A stretch of 64,000 nucleotides of DNA from Limonium bicolor (lineage: Eukaryota > Streptophyta > Magnoliopsida > Caryophyllales > Plumbaginaceae): NCBI GenBank assembly GCA_023374045.1, contig CM041779.1, positions 298,602,167 to 298,666,166 of the forward strand, given 5' to 3'. Shown piece after piece: positions 24,309 through 36,600 of the stretch. The first letter of the stretch is position 1; each line of letters opens with the position of its first letter. The position numbers were made by a program, and so were the translations under genes. The notes below the pieces were generated by a model. The model did no database searches. It was not told the origin of the DNA and worked only from the letters and a program-made list of their open reading frames with translations.

Positions 24309-25577
24309 ATGCAAAAGATGCCTAGACACCCAGAAGTATACGTACATCTAGAGACTCACAAAATGGCAATAATCAATGAAGAAGTTGCTATTGACATTGA
24401 AGGAATTTTTTGTTCAGTGGGTATCATTGAATTTTGGTCGGAGGAGATTGGATTACACCGGCAGGAGGAGGACTTGGAACCGCCAAGTCAGACGGTGGCG
24501 GATACGACCAGGACGGACGGTGAAATTTTGAAAGTTCAGGAGCCGTTACACAGGCAAGTTCAAACGACACAAATTCCTTGTGCCTTGTCGTTTTTTGATA
24601 ACCGCATTAATGGAGTAAAGGAAAAAGGAAACTTCCCAGATTTTTTGGAATATGTAACAGGAAATTGTGATAAAGGCATTTATATTATAGGGAACGGATT
24701 TCCGTTACATCATATTTCAGTCCATATTTTAATCCCGAGGCAGTTTAGATCCCTCAACTTTTTTGAATATAATACCTGCATTTATGACCTCAAAAGCCGT
24801 GAACCAAATTCTTCTTTGGACCACATCCGTTCTCCCTTTCTGTATATATCCAATTTTGGAGAAAAAATACCAACTGTTAATACTCTTTCAGCGCCTTGTA
24901 CCCCCTATAGTATTTCAAATTTTAAAAATTCTACCTCTGACTATATATATTCACCATTGAATGCGGCAGCTGACCAACCCAGTCCAGCCAATATTCTTTC
25001 CGCTCAGCCGGAATTGGAACAGTCAGTCAGCCTTCATGACCCTCCTTTGACCGACATTCAAGGCACATTTATCCCAGAAACTTTAAACCCACTACCAGCA
25101 GATGTCGTTTTTCCAGATTATCATGAACCTCAAACTTCTTTCCTAAACCAATCTCAAACTTCTCATAATTCTCTCTCAATCTCCTCTCCACCAATAAATT
25201 TGGAAGTTTTTCTCTCTCCGAGCCATACTAATTCTATCTCCACAACTCATTACCACCCCTCCAACCCTGCCACTCCTTTTCCAGCCTCTTCAAGCCCAAC
25301 CCTAGCTGAAGCCAAAAAGTGTGTGGACTTCGGTAAATCTCTTAATTGTCACTATCCTAGTCCAGAAACGTCCATTCAAAATTTTGTCCATATTTTGAGA
25401 CGAAGCAAGAGGGTTGAGGACAAGATCAGCAGTCAACCAAATGGCAAATCTAATATCATTTCAAAACATCAGAGGCATCAAAAGAAAAGAGAAGTGGGCA
25501 ATGCTATGACGAGAAGTAAAGGAGGTCGGGTCAAGCATAATGGCGGTTCTAGAAACCCACCGGTTGCAGCCACTAGA
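24309..25577 (+). pseudogene. LINE ORF1-like frame, C-terminal part
   Basis: An open frame of about 423 codons runs until a poly-T of another element. The N-terminal 60 residues (PEVYVHLETH ... GIFCSVGIIEFWSEEIGLH) look like a worn zinc-knuckle region of plant LINE ORF1. The middle is Ser/Pro/Thr-rich, and the end is basic (RHQKKREV, TRSKGGRVKHNGGSRNPP) as is usual before ORF2. The start is simply the first ATG after the target duplication and need not be native. The printed frame continues eight codons into the poly-T region, which is not LINE ORF1. Family assignment rests mainly on context. Confidence 0.5.
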
Positions 25578-26476
25578 TTTTTTTTTTTGATAATTTGGGC
25601 TTATTAAAGATAAAAGGTGGATGGTTGCGATTGGGCCCCATTAAAACCTCCCTAAGCAAAACCCAATGGGAAAAAACCTAGGGAGGAAAAAGAGTGCCCA
25701 CCACAACCATTACAACTTATAATCCCATCTAAATAATTCCACCCAGTCAACAACAAGAAGACTAAGATGTTACAGGCCAAGAAGTAGCCAAAATAAACTA
25801 GACAAGCTAGTACATGACCAAACACCTGCCGACACAACCTGTGAAACTATACATACTCCTATAGAGACGGTCCACCTCGAGAACAACCGACCTGACCAAA
25901 AATCATCAGCTCAACACCAACCTCTCCTAAAGCCCCTCCTGATCGAGACCTACAAAATAGTTCCCAGTCTTCTTATGTGCCGAATACCAATAATCACCTT
26001 GAGAAACCATTTTTAGTGGTTTAACTGCTCTTGGATTTGATTGAGAATATTAGCTTTGGTTTGGGCTGGATTCGGAACGTGGCAACCTAATTGTCTTAAT
26101 AAGCTGATGCATTCATCCGCTTTTGCAGTTGGGTTGATGATTTTACCCTTTTCATCCCTCGCAGGCAGTAAATTACTGGACTGATACTTTGGAGGGGTAT
26201 TGTGCAATAACTCAACAACAAGGTTTATCCCTTCCTTACCTTCTCAAGCCTTCTCCCCTTGTGCGTCTGGTCTCACTAGAGATGAAGAACTACCTGGCCT
26301 ACTTTCTATTAAGTCACTTGCACTACGCCCCACGTCATTATTGGCATCTGTCTCCTGGACAAACAAATCCCGTAGCATGTAATCATCATCAAGAGGAGTG
26401 GGCCTCGTTAGTCTTAGTGAATGGAGAGCCAGACTGTCCAATTCCTGAACTATTCACTTCTTCTCATGCTCCTGAC
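25578..26476 (-). mobile_element. Second LINE fragment in opposite orientation
   Basis: On the plus strand it opens with eleven T (25578-25588) and then the complement of TTTATCTTTAATAAGCCCAA, so it reads as a LINE 3' end with poly-A on the minus strand. Minus-strand frames (26207-26013 and 26441-26244) are short and broken. The sequence probably continues beyond element B at 48114 to about 48480, where a minus frame is also open. No target duplication was identified. Confidence 0.5.
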
Positions 26477-28362
26477 TAAAATACCACGTAATTAAAAATA
26501 GTGATTAATTAGGCTAATGAATAATTTAGAAGCTTAATTAAGTATAAATAATCATGAGGGAACAAATCCCGAAGGAAACGGATCCTCAAAATGGATTAAA
26601 ATCACTAACGAACCTTAAAGCGCGTTTTTCGAGGTAACCGGGAAAACGTGTCTTTAAGCGGGTCAAATAGACTCGTAATAATTTTGGTCAACTAAATAAT
26701 CATTAATGAATATTAGCAAAGCTTTAGAGCCAATAAAATCAATAAAACGCGAGATTAGTAAAAACTGTCAAAAACGGGAAGTCGTGGGGTAGAAACATAA
26801 ATAACACAAACTTATGTGTCCAATAATGTAAAAAGAATTTTTGAAACCCTTGTGGGGCTGTGTGCTGTCCGATTTTACCACTCTCACACACACACTCTAC
26901 TCTCTTTTACTCACAAAAGACAAACATAATTAAAAACAATAAAGTAACCCCCACCCTCACTTTCTACTCTCTCTCCTCTATTCTACTCTCTCACTCACGT
27001 ACCCATCTTCATCCTCCTCTCTATTTTTCTCCTTCTCAGCCGATTTCCATGGTGAAATAAGAGAACCCACACAAAACCTTACTTCTCTCCTCTTGTTACT
27101 CCCTCAAAGCTCTTCCAAAAATTATAAAAAGTATACCATTGGAATCCTCTCATCAAGAGCTACATTTCCATCTTTCCATCATTTGAAAACCAACATTTTC
27201 GGTTTTATGGGTATGTCCCATTTGGAGCTTCAACACCACCATTAGAAGGCCCTCCTTCTCCTTGTTCTTTTGAGGTAAAAATATTCTCAAAACTCCATCT
27301 TTTTCTAGCCTTAAAAGCAAAACGAAATTTGAGCTAAACTCTTGCTTGCTCCCTTGTATTCTAGCCGATTTTTGGCATTGTTGGAGTGTGAGAAGTCTTT
27401 TTTTTGAGCTATCCCAAACAGCACTTGCACCCTTGGAATGTAATGGATTTTCTAAACCCTAAAACCCACATTAAAAGCTTAAGTAATGTTAGGGTTAGTG
27501 TTAATATTAAAATGGTGTATTTATGAATGGGTTATAATGTTAGATTGTTGAGAAACTGTAACCGGTAGAGAAAGAAGGAAGGAACAAGAGGAAGAAAGAA
27601 AACTAGAAGGAGAAACAAGGTAAGAATGCTCTTTTGTGTAGCTTGGTATATACATGTATGTAACAGATTTTTAGAAGTTGAAATGAGTAATGGAAATGGT
27701 ATGGTACTGATAGTGTAATGTGTAAAAGAAGACAAATGTTTTGAAACCTTAAAAGACATTGAAAACTTGTCAAAACAGATTTGGGAATGAGAGGTCATGT
27801 GCAGGAATTTTTAAGAGTGTTTAGTAGTGGTATTGGTGTATGAGAGCTTGTACGTTATTTCTGTTTTGAAACAGGTGAAATGGGTAACAAATTGTGAATA
27901 CATGATGTGGTGAGAATGTAAGATTTTAGGGGAGGTTATGTCAAAATTTATCTAGAATTAGAACACTTAGTGAATTAGAAACTAGGTGACTAAATTGTGC
28001 ATGTAACAGATTTTGATTTAGTTAGTTAGAGGGTGGATTAGGAGAGATAGTTAATATAGTGGTAATGTACTAGAGGGGTTAAAAATGACATTAGAAGAGG
28101 GAGCTATTGTTGGGAGAGAGCTAGAATAAAATCTGTAGCAAAAGGCATTAAGGAAGAAAGCAATGTGAGTGTTGAAAATAAACTTAGAGAATTGTGGGTA
28201 TAAATTAGTATAGGATTGTGTGATGAATTAGGAAATGAATTAGCATGATTTAGGGTGTTTAAATTGTACCAAAAACATGTTAGGATGTATGCAGGAAGAT
28301 TGGGGAAGCAATGGGTGAAATTGGGAAAGAAAAATAAAATCTGTAGCAAGGTTCTGACTTCG

Positions 28363-28705
28363 TCCGACCCAGACGGTGAGTCGGACGTGGGTCGGACGGG
28401 GCTTGAGAAACGAAAATCAAACATTCTGGAATGGTCCAACCCAGGGCCGTGAGTCGGACATGGGTCGGACAGGCAAAATTTTCCGTCGTCAAAGTTTCTG
28501 ACTCCGTCCGACCCAGAGGGTGAGTCGGACGTGGGTCGGACAGGACTTGGACGACGGAACTGAAACCTTCTGGAATGGTCCGACCCAGAGGGTATGGGTC
28601 GAACGGAATAGTGCTGGGTCGGACAGGGTGGATTTCAGAGGACGAACTCTACTGGAATGGTCCGACCCAGCGCTTGGGTCGGACAGTGGGTCGGACGGCC
28701 CAATA
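28363..28705 (+). repeat. GTCCGACCC / GGGTCGGAC module array in 5' LTR B
   Basis: About five modules of GTCCGACCCAG...GGGTCGGAC in inverted pairs, several introduced by CTGGAATGGTCC. That lead is shared with LTR A (CTGGAATGGACC) although the palindromes differ. The 3' LTR copy is at 46130-46480. Confidence 0.75.
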
Positions 28706-29932
28706 CTTACAAAAAAAAAGAAAAAAACAGTAAGCTTATAACTAGTATATATACATATATGTATACCCACCTATACATATGTATATATATATATATATAT
28801 ATATGTATGTAGACCATGGACAAGTAATGGGAAGAAAGTAAAATGAAATATAAGTGTAAGAAATGTAAAGACTTAGTAAACACAAAAGTAGTTGAGTTAA
28901 GATTAATAATAGTTAGATTGATCATTCAATTGTATGTATATCATAGGATTTGAATTGTGACACCTGAAGGACGGTTGGAAACACGTACGACGGTGAACGG
29001 TATGGATTCCTCATGCGCCGTATGCTATCTTGGTTACTTTGATTTGTGTGTTGTGTGCTAATTGATCACCAAATAAGATAAAAGCACGAATCGGAGTTAT
29101 CATGTTTACTTGTGAATATGTAGTGTTGTATATGGTTGTATATTGTCTTCAAATTTAGTTTGTATAATTCATAAAATGTATGGATGAATTTGAGTGTTGT
29201 GTATGAATGTTGCAATGTACCGTGACCGATTGTGAATGTGTTTGGGCTTCTAACTTAATCCTAACAAGCTAACCACTCTAACTTAAATTGGTAATTAAAT
29301 TGGAATGAGTAGAAGTCCGATATAGTTTCGGCCACGCGTGAGGATGAGGAGTCACGAGAGGTTGGCTCCAATTCCTGACTCGTCCACAGCCCAAATCCCT
29401 TAAGTGGGTAGCATCCCGGATTGGTGAGTCAAGTAAATCCCGGAGGTGGGACGGCGTAGTCCCCAGGGCCGGAGGTCCCGAAGACTTAACTTGAGTATAA
29501 GTAAGTAAGTAAGAATGAGTAAGTAAAGTAAATGAAAGTAAGTAAGTGTAAGTAAGAAAAAGTAAGTAATGAGTAACGAGTAAAAGCATTCCGATTAACC
29601 CGGATGCATAATTTGGCTAACCTTGTGAAGGTAAGTAAGATGCGTGTTATTGTATTGTTACCTTGGAATGTGTAATGTATTGAGCATGATTGTATGATGT
29701 ATGTAAAGCATGTATGTATGTAAATAACGAACAGCATGTTTAGTGGACGTCCAATAGTCGGCGTGCCCTAGCTAGCACGCGGTATATGCGGAGTTTATAC
29801 GCAGCGTTTGCTGAGCCCCTTGGGGCACCACTTTTACTACACGCAGGTAGTCGTGAAGGATGAAGACTAGGAGAGTTGAAGTTTAATTTCCTTGTCTTTC
29901 TTTTTGGATTGTAAACAATGAATTTATGATTG

Positions 29933-29991
29933 GTGTACTGAGTAGTACACAGCTGTAAGTTTTTGTTAGCCGGTGTACCATGGGGTACACC
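29933..29991 (+). other. Two perfect hairpins in U5 of LTR B
   Basis: GTGTACT-GAGT-AGTACAC (29933-29950) and GGTGTACC-ATGG-GGTACACC (29972-29991). The second stem is conserved on the minus strand in LTR E (near 53970-53989) with loop CA. The 3' LTR copy (47709-47767) keeps both. Confidence 0.65.
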
Positions 29992-30337
29992 TTTTTGGAT
30001 AGTGGAGGTATTGGATTGGGGTATAGATGAGTAGCTTGTAGGAACTCATTCTTTTGGGAAGTTTGAATTGGGATGTAAACAAATGCACTTAAATACTCGG
30101 TGATCCATTGATGTAAGTATTTGGTATATGGTATTTTGGTAAGTAATTTAGTAGCTCGGTACACTATGTGCATCAGACCGTGACTGTAAGTAAGGTAAGC
30201 CTAGCTAGCCGTATGGGCGGTTAGCGGCGTTGTACCACCCGCCGTAGTAAGTAGTAATATTTCCGCTGCGAACTCGTTGGATTAATAGGACGATTAGACG
30301 GTAAGCATGGGATTAACGGTTGGGGTGTTACAAAAAG

Positions 30338-30349
30338 TGGTATCAGAGC
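30338..30349 (+). other. Primer binding site of element B
   Basis: TGGTATCAGAGC, five bases after the LTR end, is the canonical complement of the plant initiator Met tRNA 3' end. Confidence 0.93.
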
Positions 30350-30559
30350 GTAGTAACGCTCTGATGTCGTTAGTTACCGAGCATAGGGGATTACCGAGTT
30401 AGGATTTCAACCGTCTTAAGACGGACACTTAGAAACCTAACTAGGAACTACCGTTGCTAACAACGGATACCCTTGACGTTCTGAGGAACGATACCTTGTT
30501 TTAATCCAAGACCTTTGAGTCATATCTTGCGGAGCCTAACGAAACTGTTAAATATTCAG

Positions 30560-32044
30560 ATGTCAGGAAGAGGTCCAGGTCGCCCTAGAGGAGGGGGCAA
30601 TGACGGACCCGGCGCGCAGACGATAGCTGATCGTCGCCGCCACGGTAGCACAGATGCTACCACAAGTTATCCAAGCTGTGCAACAAACTCAGCAACACCA
30701 ACAAACTCAAGCGGGGCCAATCCCTCCCCCGCCACCCAGAGAAGCGAACTGGGTAAAAGATGTAACGGAACTCCGCCCTCCCTGCTTTAGGGGCGAGAGT
30801 GATCCGGCTAAGCTAGAGGCCTACATCTCCGAGATGGAGACAGCCTTTGAAACCCTCGAAGCTCCTGCTTGAGTTCGAGTTAGAGTTGCAGCCTACTATC
30901 TGAAGGACGCAGCCATGGATTGGTGGAAACTAATCAAGCACGAACACGTCAACGACCCCACTTTCGATTGGGAGTCCTTTGCATCACTTCTCCGATCCAA
31001 GTACTATCCGGAGTATGTAAAGACTAAGAAAAGGCTAGAGCTGGACGCCTTGAAGATGACAGACAAGATGTTTGTGGATGAGTACTACCGCACCTTCACT
31101 TCTATCCTCCGTCTCCTCCCTGATCTAGGATACACCGGCCAGGTGTTGGTCGATCGCTTCTATGGCGGTCTGAGCCATCGCCTTCGGTACGGTATGGGTT
31201 ACACGAGATTTACCTCCCTTCAGGTAAATATCAGTTAACCCTCAATGTCATTTCAATTCCTTAAATTCCTTGAATTCTTTGAGTGTTTCCTTATTCTTTC
31301 TTAAATGAGAATCCCGGCTAATACCTGAAACTTCAGGAGTGTTATCACGCGGCTTCTCGCGTTGAAATCACTTGCCAGTTAAGGGATGAAGAGACCGCGC
31401 TGAAGCGCAAAGCCAACAACAAAACACTAGTACTGAGGAGCAGAACCAGGGGAAGAGCTGGAAAAAGAAGAAGGGGAATTTCTTTCAGCAATCCCAAAAG
31501 AAATCCCCAGGTGAGAGCAGTGCCCATGCTGAGCAGGGCAAACCAGTTGAGCTTCTTCAGCTTGGTTATTCTGCACCGGTGGCAGCAACCACCACTGAGA
31601 TCACACCCACCAAAGGGTAAACTTCTATCCCTAAATCGTAAACGTACAAGTAATGTATCTAGTATATCCACGCACACATGTGCTAACCCTCTAACCTCAT
31701 GTTCTAGCTCCGGTTCCGCCAAAACCTTCTCCGATGGCCGCACCTATGTGTGCAGGAAATGCAACCAGGACCATCCTGGTAAGGACTGTTATGGGAGGGA
31801 AATCAAGTGCTATAGCTGCCAAAACCCGGTCACACAGCCAATAGATGCCCAGAGAGCACCAAGCCAAAGGGGAACTTCCAATACTACAGGCAGAGGGAAG
31901 GCAAGGAGGTTGCATCTGGCGATGCACCGACCCAGCAGGCACCACAGGGACAGGGATCCCGGGGACCTCCGAGGGGTGCACCTCAGAGGCAGCCTGTCCT
32001 TCATGTCATAGACCGTGATGGGCCCGGTTCTAAGTCCGGCCCAG
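30560..32044 (+). pseudogene. gag of element B, two introns, damaged
   Basis: The ATG (MSGRGPGRPRGG) directly follows ATTCAG. A frameshift lies near 30655 and an in-frame TGA near 30871, after which the capsid region reads on (WWKLIKHEH, FDWESFASLLRSKYY, KRLELDALKM, DEYYRTF, SHRLRYGMG). Intron 1 is CAG|GTAAAT ... CTTCAG|GAG (31224-31336). Intron 2 is AAGG|GTAAAC ... GTTCTAG|CTC (31617-31707). Exon 3 has the knuckle CRKCNQDHPGKDC; the second knuckle begins CYSC but is interrupted. The final stretch HVIDRDGPG before the donor at 32045 parallels element A. Confidence 0.82.
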
Positions 32045-33563
32045 GTAATAATCTAAACCTTTAATCCTTGAAGTAGCATGCCTAAGTATTGGAGTAACTG
32101 TATGAGTGAATGCATGAGTAAATAAACTGAAGTGTGTATTAAGCATGAAATGAAGTAGTTGAAACTAGTACTCACCGTAGACGAAATTTGTACCCATAGG
32201 AAGCTTTAGTATCTGTTACCCGATACCGGTAAACTTGAATCAAGAAGAGATCAACATCACCAACCATGACTACACCAACGAACAGTGTCAGGTCATCCGA
32301 CCAGGTATGATCTTATTAAGGGATACCTGACACCCGAAGCACAAATCTCAATCATCCGACGATGCAACGAGCTAGGAACGGGTCAAGGAGGATTTTATAC
32401 ACCCGAATTCCCCGGTGGAGCGAAGATGAAGCTGAAGATGATGTGCTTGGGAAAGGACTGGAATCCTTATACCAAGACATACCAGGAGACACGAACACAA
32501 GATGGAGCGACGCCACCAACAATACCACCAGAGTTTCAGACACTCGTCACACAAGCAGTAGAACTTGCTCAACAATGCGAACATGAACCGATCCCCGCAC
32601 TTGAAGCGGACCTTTGTATCGTCAACTTCTATGAGAAAGAAGGACGACTTGTGTTACACCAAGACAAGGACGAGACAGCGGAACTCTCTGATAGAAGTGA
32701 CGTGCCAGTACAAGGAACATGTGACCCGTAGTGCAGTGAGTTGATCACACTGGCCATGGCATGACCTAGTACCAAGCTAGTAAGCTGTATACAGAAAGCA
32801 GAACTGTAGACAATCCACTGTCCTGTGCCAAGCAGCACTAGATACAATGCAGATCTGATGGATTGTATGTATCATAAGGTACTAAGTGGTTGAAACACAA
32901 GCTACAATATGAAGAAGAAGTCACAAGGTGAATGAATCTAAGAACATGATGTACAAGGATGCAACACATGTAGAAAGTCAAAGGTTAGGTACAACAATAT
33001 GATATGATAAAGGAGTTTAGTTACAAGAATCAACTTAAGTGAGAAGATATAGTAAGTTATCACCATTTAGGACCTAGTACAAATGTTGATGAAGAACAAG
33101 GTAAGTAAAGTTAGGATTAGATAGAACGACATGTGTTGATCCAATGATAGAACACTTAAGCCTAGTAAGATTGGCATTGTAATCGACGACCCATCTTGAA
33201 CAAGAAGTGCTATGTCTTGGTCCATGGTGATGACCCATATTCCTGTATCGAGCAAAGCTGTGGACCTCGCACAGAAACTGTATTGAATAGGAGATGTCCT
33301 AATCAGGGTTGAAACTCTAGGATGCTGTATCACGGGATCAACAGATCAAGTTGAATACGCACCGTCGCAATAATCAATGCCACCACATGAAACCAGGACG
33401 CCTGAACCTTACCTTAGAAAGTATTAAATTCATAATATCATGTAATGTTTTAGTAACGTGTATTAGAGACACGGTATGTATGATGGTTGGTTTATCAATA
33501 GAGCAGTGTTGATTTATTCCACTTGTGTCCACCATCAATACTTATCCATTGTGAATCCAATAG
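32045..33563 (+). other. Cassette intron of element B containing the AlkB remnant
   Basis: Donor CCCAG|GTAATA follows the first base of a codon; acceptor CCAATAG|GT opens protease. The sites correspond to those in A and E. The interval is longer (1519 bp) because about 500 bp of foreign sequence (about 32711-33209) sits inside AlkB. Confidence 0.6.
32276..33420 (+). pseudogene. AlkB-like dioxygenase remnant in element B
   Basis: The front matches the other copies: EQCQVIRPGMILL, a one-base deletion near 32321, then GYLTPEAQISIIRRCNELG and MMCLGKDWNPYTKTYQE. The iron-binding HQDKDE is present. After DVPV (about 32710) the homology stops for about 500 bp and returns near 33209 with several indels. 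It ends KPGRLNL, where the final Arg of the RxNxTxR signature is lost. The foreign stretch was not recognised and shows no clear terminal repeats. Not functional. Confidence 0.82.
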
Positions 33564-33671
33564 GTTTGGACTCGGTACCGAAGGTAACCTGAGCATCCTC
33601 ACCGAAGCACAGCCGGCAGAAGCGGCACCATCTTAACGGGAACATTCCCAGTAAATGGCATTGATGCCAAT

Positions 33672-36600
33672 GTGTTATTCAACTCCGGCGCATCTCACAC
33701 TTTCGTATCACCATCCTTTGTGAAGAGGTTGAAGCTAGATGCGGATGAGCTACCGAACTTCATGGTTACTCTCCCATCGAAGGAGCGAGTAAAGTGCACC
33801 ACGTACTATCAATCAGCCACAATCCAAATCAAAGGCGAATCGTTTCCCATTTCCTTCATCGAATTCAATGGATGGGGATTCGACTTAATCATTGGAATGA
33901 ATTGGTTGGAGCGGCACAAGGGTAGAATCCTCTGCGCCGAGCATCGTTTGCTGCTCAAGAGTTCTTCTGGGGTTACCGTATCTTACCGCCAGAGACCGAG
34001 AAAGCCTTCGACCACACTTATATCTGCTATGGCTATGTACCGGGAGCTTAGAAAGGGCCAAGAAGTGTACCTGTGTTACGTACAAGACCTGGAGAGAGAT
34101 CTAGAGTTCAGTGACAATGTACCGATAGTATCTGAATTCCCTGATGTATTCCCTAAGGAGCTACCCGGCATGCCACCACCGAGAGCAGTGGAATTCGAAA
34201 TTGACCTTTTGCCAGGTACCGGTCCCATTGCTAGGGCACCGTACCGTATGGCACCTGCAGAAATGACCGAACTAAAAGAGCAGTTAAGAGACCTTCTAGA
34301 CAAAGGGTTTATACGCCCGAGCGTATCACCTTGGGGAGCACTGGTTCTCTTCGTGAAGAAGAAGGACGGTAGCCTCCGACTTTGTATTAACTACCGCGAG
34401 CTGAATACGGTCACAGTCAAAAATAAATACCCATTGCCACGCATCGATGACCTATTCGACCAGCTGAAAGGAGCATCGGTCTTCTCCAAGATTGATCTCC
34501 GTTCTGTGTATCATCAAATTTCAATCAAAGAACAAGACATCGAGAAAACGGCATTCTGTACCAGATATGGCCACTACGAATTCACGGTGATGGCATTCGG
34601 TTTGTCAAACACACCAGCTAAATTCATGGACCTCATGAATCGTTTATTCAGTGAGCAGTTGGACACTTCAGTTGTTGTCTTCATCGACGACATCCTTGTA
34701 TATTCAAAATCAGTAGAAGAGCATGAAATTCACTTGAGGAAAGTACTAGATACACTGTGCGAGAACCAGCTGTATGCGAAGTTCTCCAAATGCGAGTTCT
34801 GGCTAGATCAGGTATCTTTCCTTGGTCATGTCATCTCGAGCGCAGGTATCTCAGTTGACCCTTCTAAGATAGAAGCTGTTCGATCATGGCCTAGACCTAA
34901 GACGGTTACCGACATTAGGAGCTTTCTTGGTCTAGCCGGTTACTACCGGAGATTTGTAAAGGACTTCTCGAAAGTCGCTAAGCCCATGACTACACTGATG
35001 AAGAAAGATGAACCATTTGTATGGACAGGTGAGTGCGAGCTATCGTTTCAGAAACTAAAGGACTCATTGACCTCAGCGCCCGTCCTTACTCTTCCAGAGG
35101 GCACAGAGGGATTTGAGGTATACTGTGATGCATCAGGCAAAGGAATGGGACGCGTACTCATGCAGCATGGCAAGGTTGTTGCTTACGCCTCCCGCCAGCT
35201 GAAAAAGCATGAGGAGAATCACCTGACTCACGACTTAGAGTTAGGAGCCATTGTCTTCGCTTTGAAGATATGGCGACACTATCTCTACGGGGTAAGCATC
35301 ACCATCTACTCCGACCATAAGAGCTTACAGTATGTATTCACACAGAAAGAACTAAATTTGAGACAGAGGAGATGGATGGAATTTCTTTCAGATTACGACA
35401 TCAACTTGCAGTATAAGGAAGGGAAGACAAACATTGTAGCCGACGCCCTGAGCCGTCGAGCACACTTGCTCCATTTGCCACTCGCTTCTTCTAGCTTGGT
35501 TGACGAGGTGCGAGACGCTCAGTTGAGCGACCCTTACCTAACCGAAATCAGACAAAAGATCGAGAATGGTACATTTGAGAAGAAGAAGTATGACTTCAAG
35601 CTACATGAAGATGGTTTGATTCGGTTGAATGGCAGGCTATGTGTCCCCCGAAGCAATGCTGAGCTAAGGGATCGCATCCTGCGAGAGTCACACTTTTCCA
35701 CATTGTCAGTCCATCCGGGAGCCTCCAAGATGTACAAAGACATGAAGAGGTACTTCTGGTGGTCTGGAATGAAATCGGACGTGACAGAATTTGTATTGAG
35801 GTGCTTAACATGCCCAAAGGTGAAATTTGAACATCGTAGACCGGGCGGAATGGTACAATCTATGCCAGTTCCGGAGTGGAAATTTCATGATATCTCCATG
35901 GATTTTGTTGTAGGACTCCCACCTGCCAGGGGAGGACTCAACATGATCTGGGTTGTAGTCGATCGCCTTACCAAGGTTGCCAGATTCATACTGATGAAGG
36001 ACACCTGGAAGGTAGTAAAGCTAGCTGAGCTATTCGACAAGGAGATTATCAGACACCACGGAGTCCCTAAGACCATAGTATCTGACCGCGACACCAGATT
36101 TCAATCGAGATACTGGAGAGCTACAAGGGAAGCGTTGGGTACAGAACTGAAGTTGAGTACCACCTTCCATCCTCAGACCGACGGTCAGACAGAAAGGACC
36201 ATCCAGACACTGGAGGACATGCTTCGGGCATGTGCCTTAGACTTTCAGGGGAGTTGGTTAGATAAGCTTCATCTTATCGAGTTCTCGTATAATAATAGTT
36301 ATCACGCCTCGATTAAGATGTCGCCCTTCCAAGCTCTATACGGTAGACCTTGCCGTACACCCTTGTGTTGGGATGAGTCAAGTGAAGCGGTCATAATAGG
36401 ACCGGAGTATCTTGAGCAAGTGCAGGCTGAAGTGCAGCAAATCCGAGCTAACATGAAGGCAGCCCAAGATAGACAGAAATCCTATGCGGATGTGAGACGA
36501 CGCAACCTTGAGTTCGCCGTAGGGGACCAAGTGTTCTTGCGAGTTTCACCTATGAAGGGTGTCTTCAGATTTGGCCAGAAGGGCAAGCTTAGCCCAAAGT

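Larger units (their letters stand above)
26477..30332 (+). repeat. 5' LTR of element B (3856 bp)
   Basis: It starts TAAAATACCACG, a mutated TGAAATACCCCG, placed by the CTGAC duplication and by the intact 3' LTR start. It ends TGGGGTGTTACA. It contains donor-like GAG|GTAAAA (27275) and ACAAG|GTAAGA (27620), the GTCCGAC array (28363-28705), a TA microsatellite (28785-28804), a GTAA-rich repeat (29507-29585), the GCTGAGCCCCTTGGGG element (29808) and two perfect GTGTAC hairpins (29933-29991). Confidence 0.9.

Noticed and set aside
29507..29585. GTAA repeats in LTR B as a run of real splice donors
   Set aside because: GTAAGT matches the donor consensus only because the simple repeat GTAA contains it; there is no exon context.
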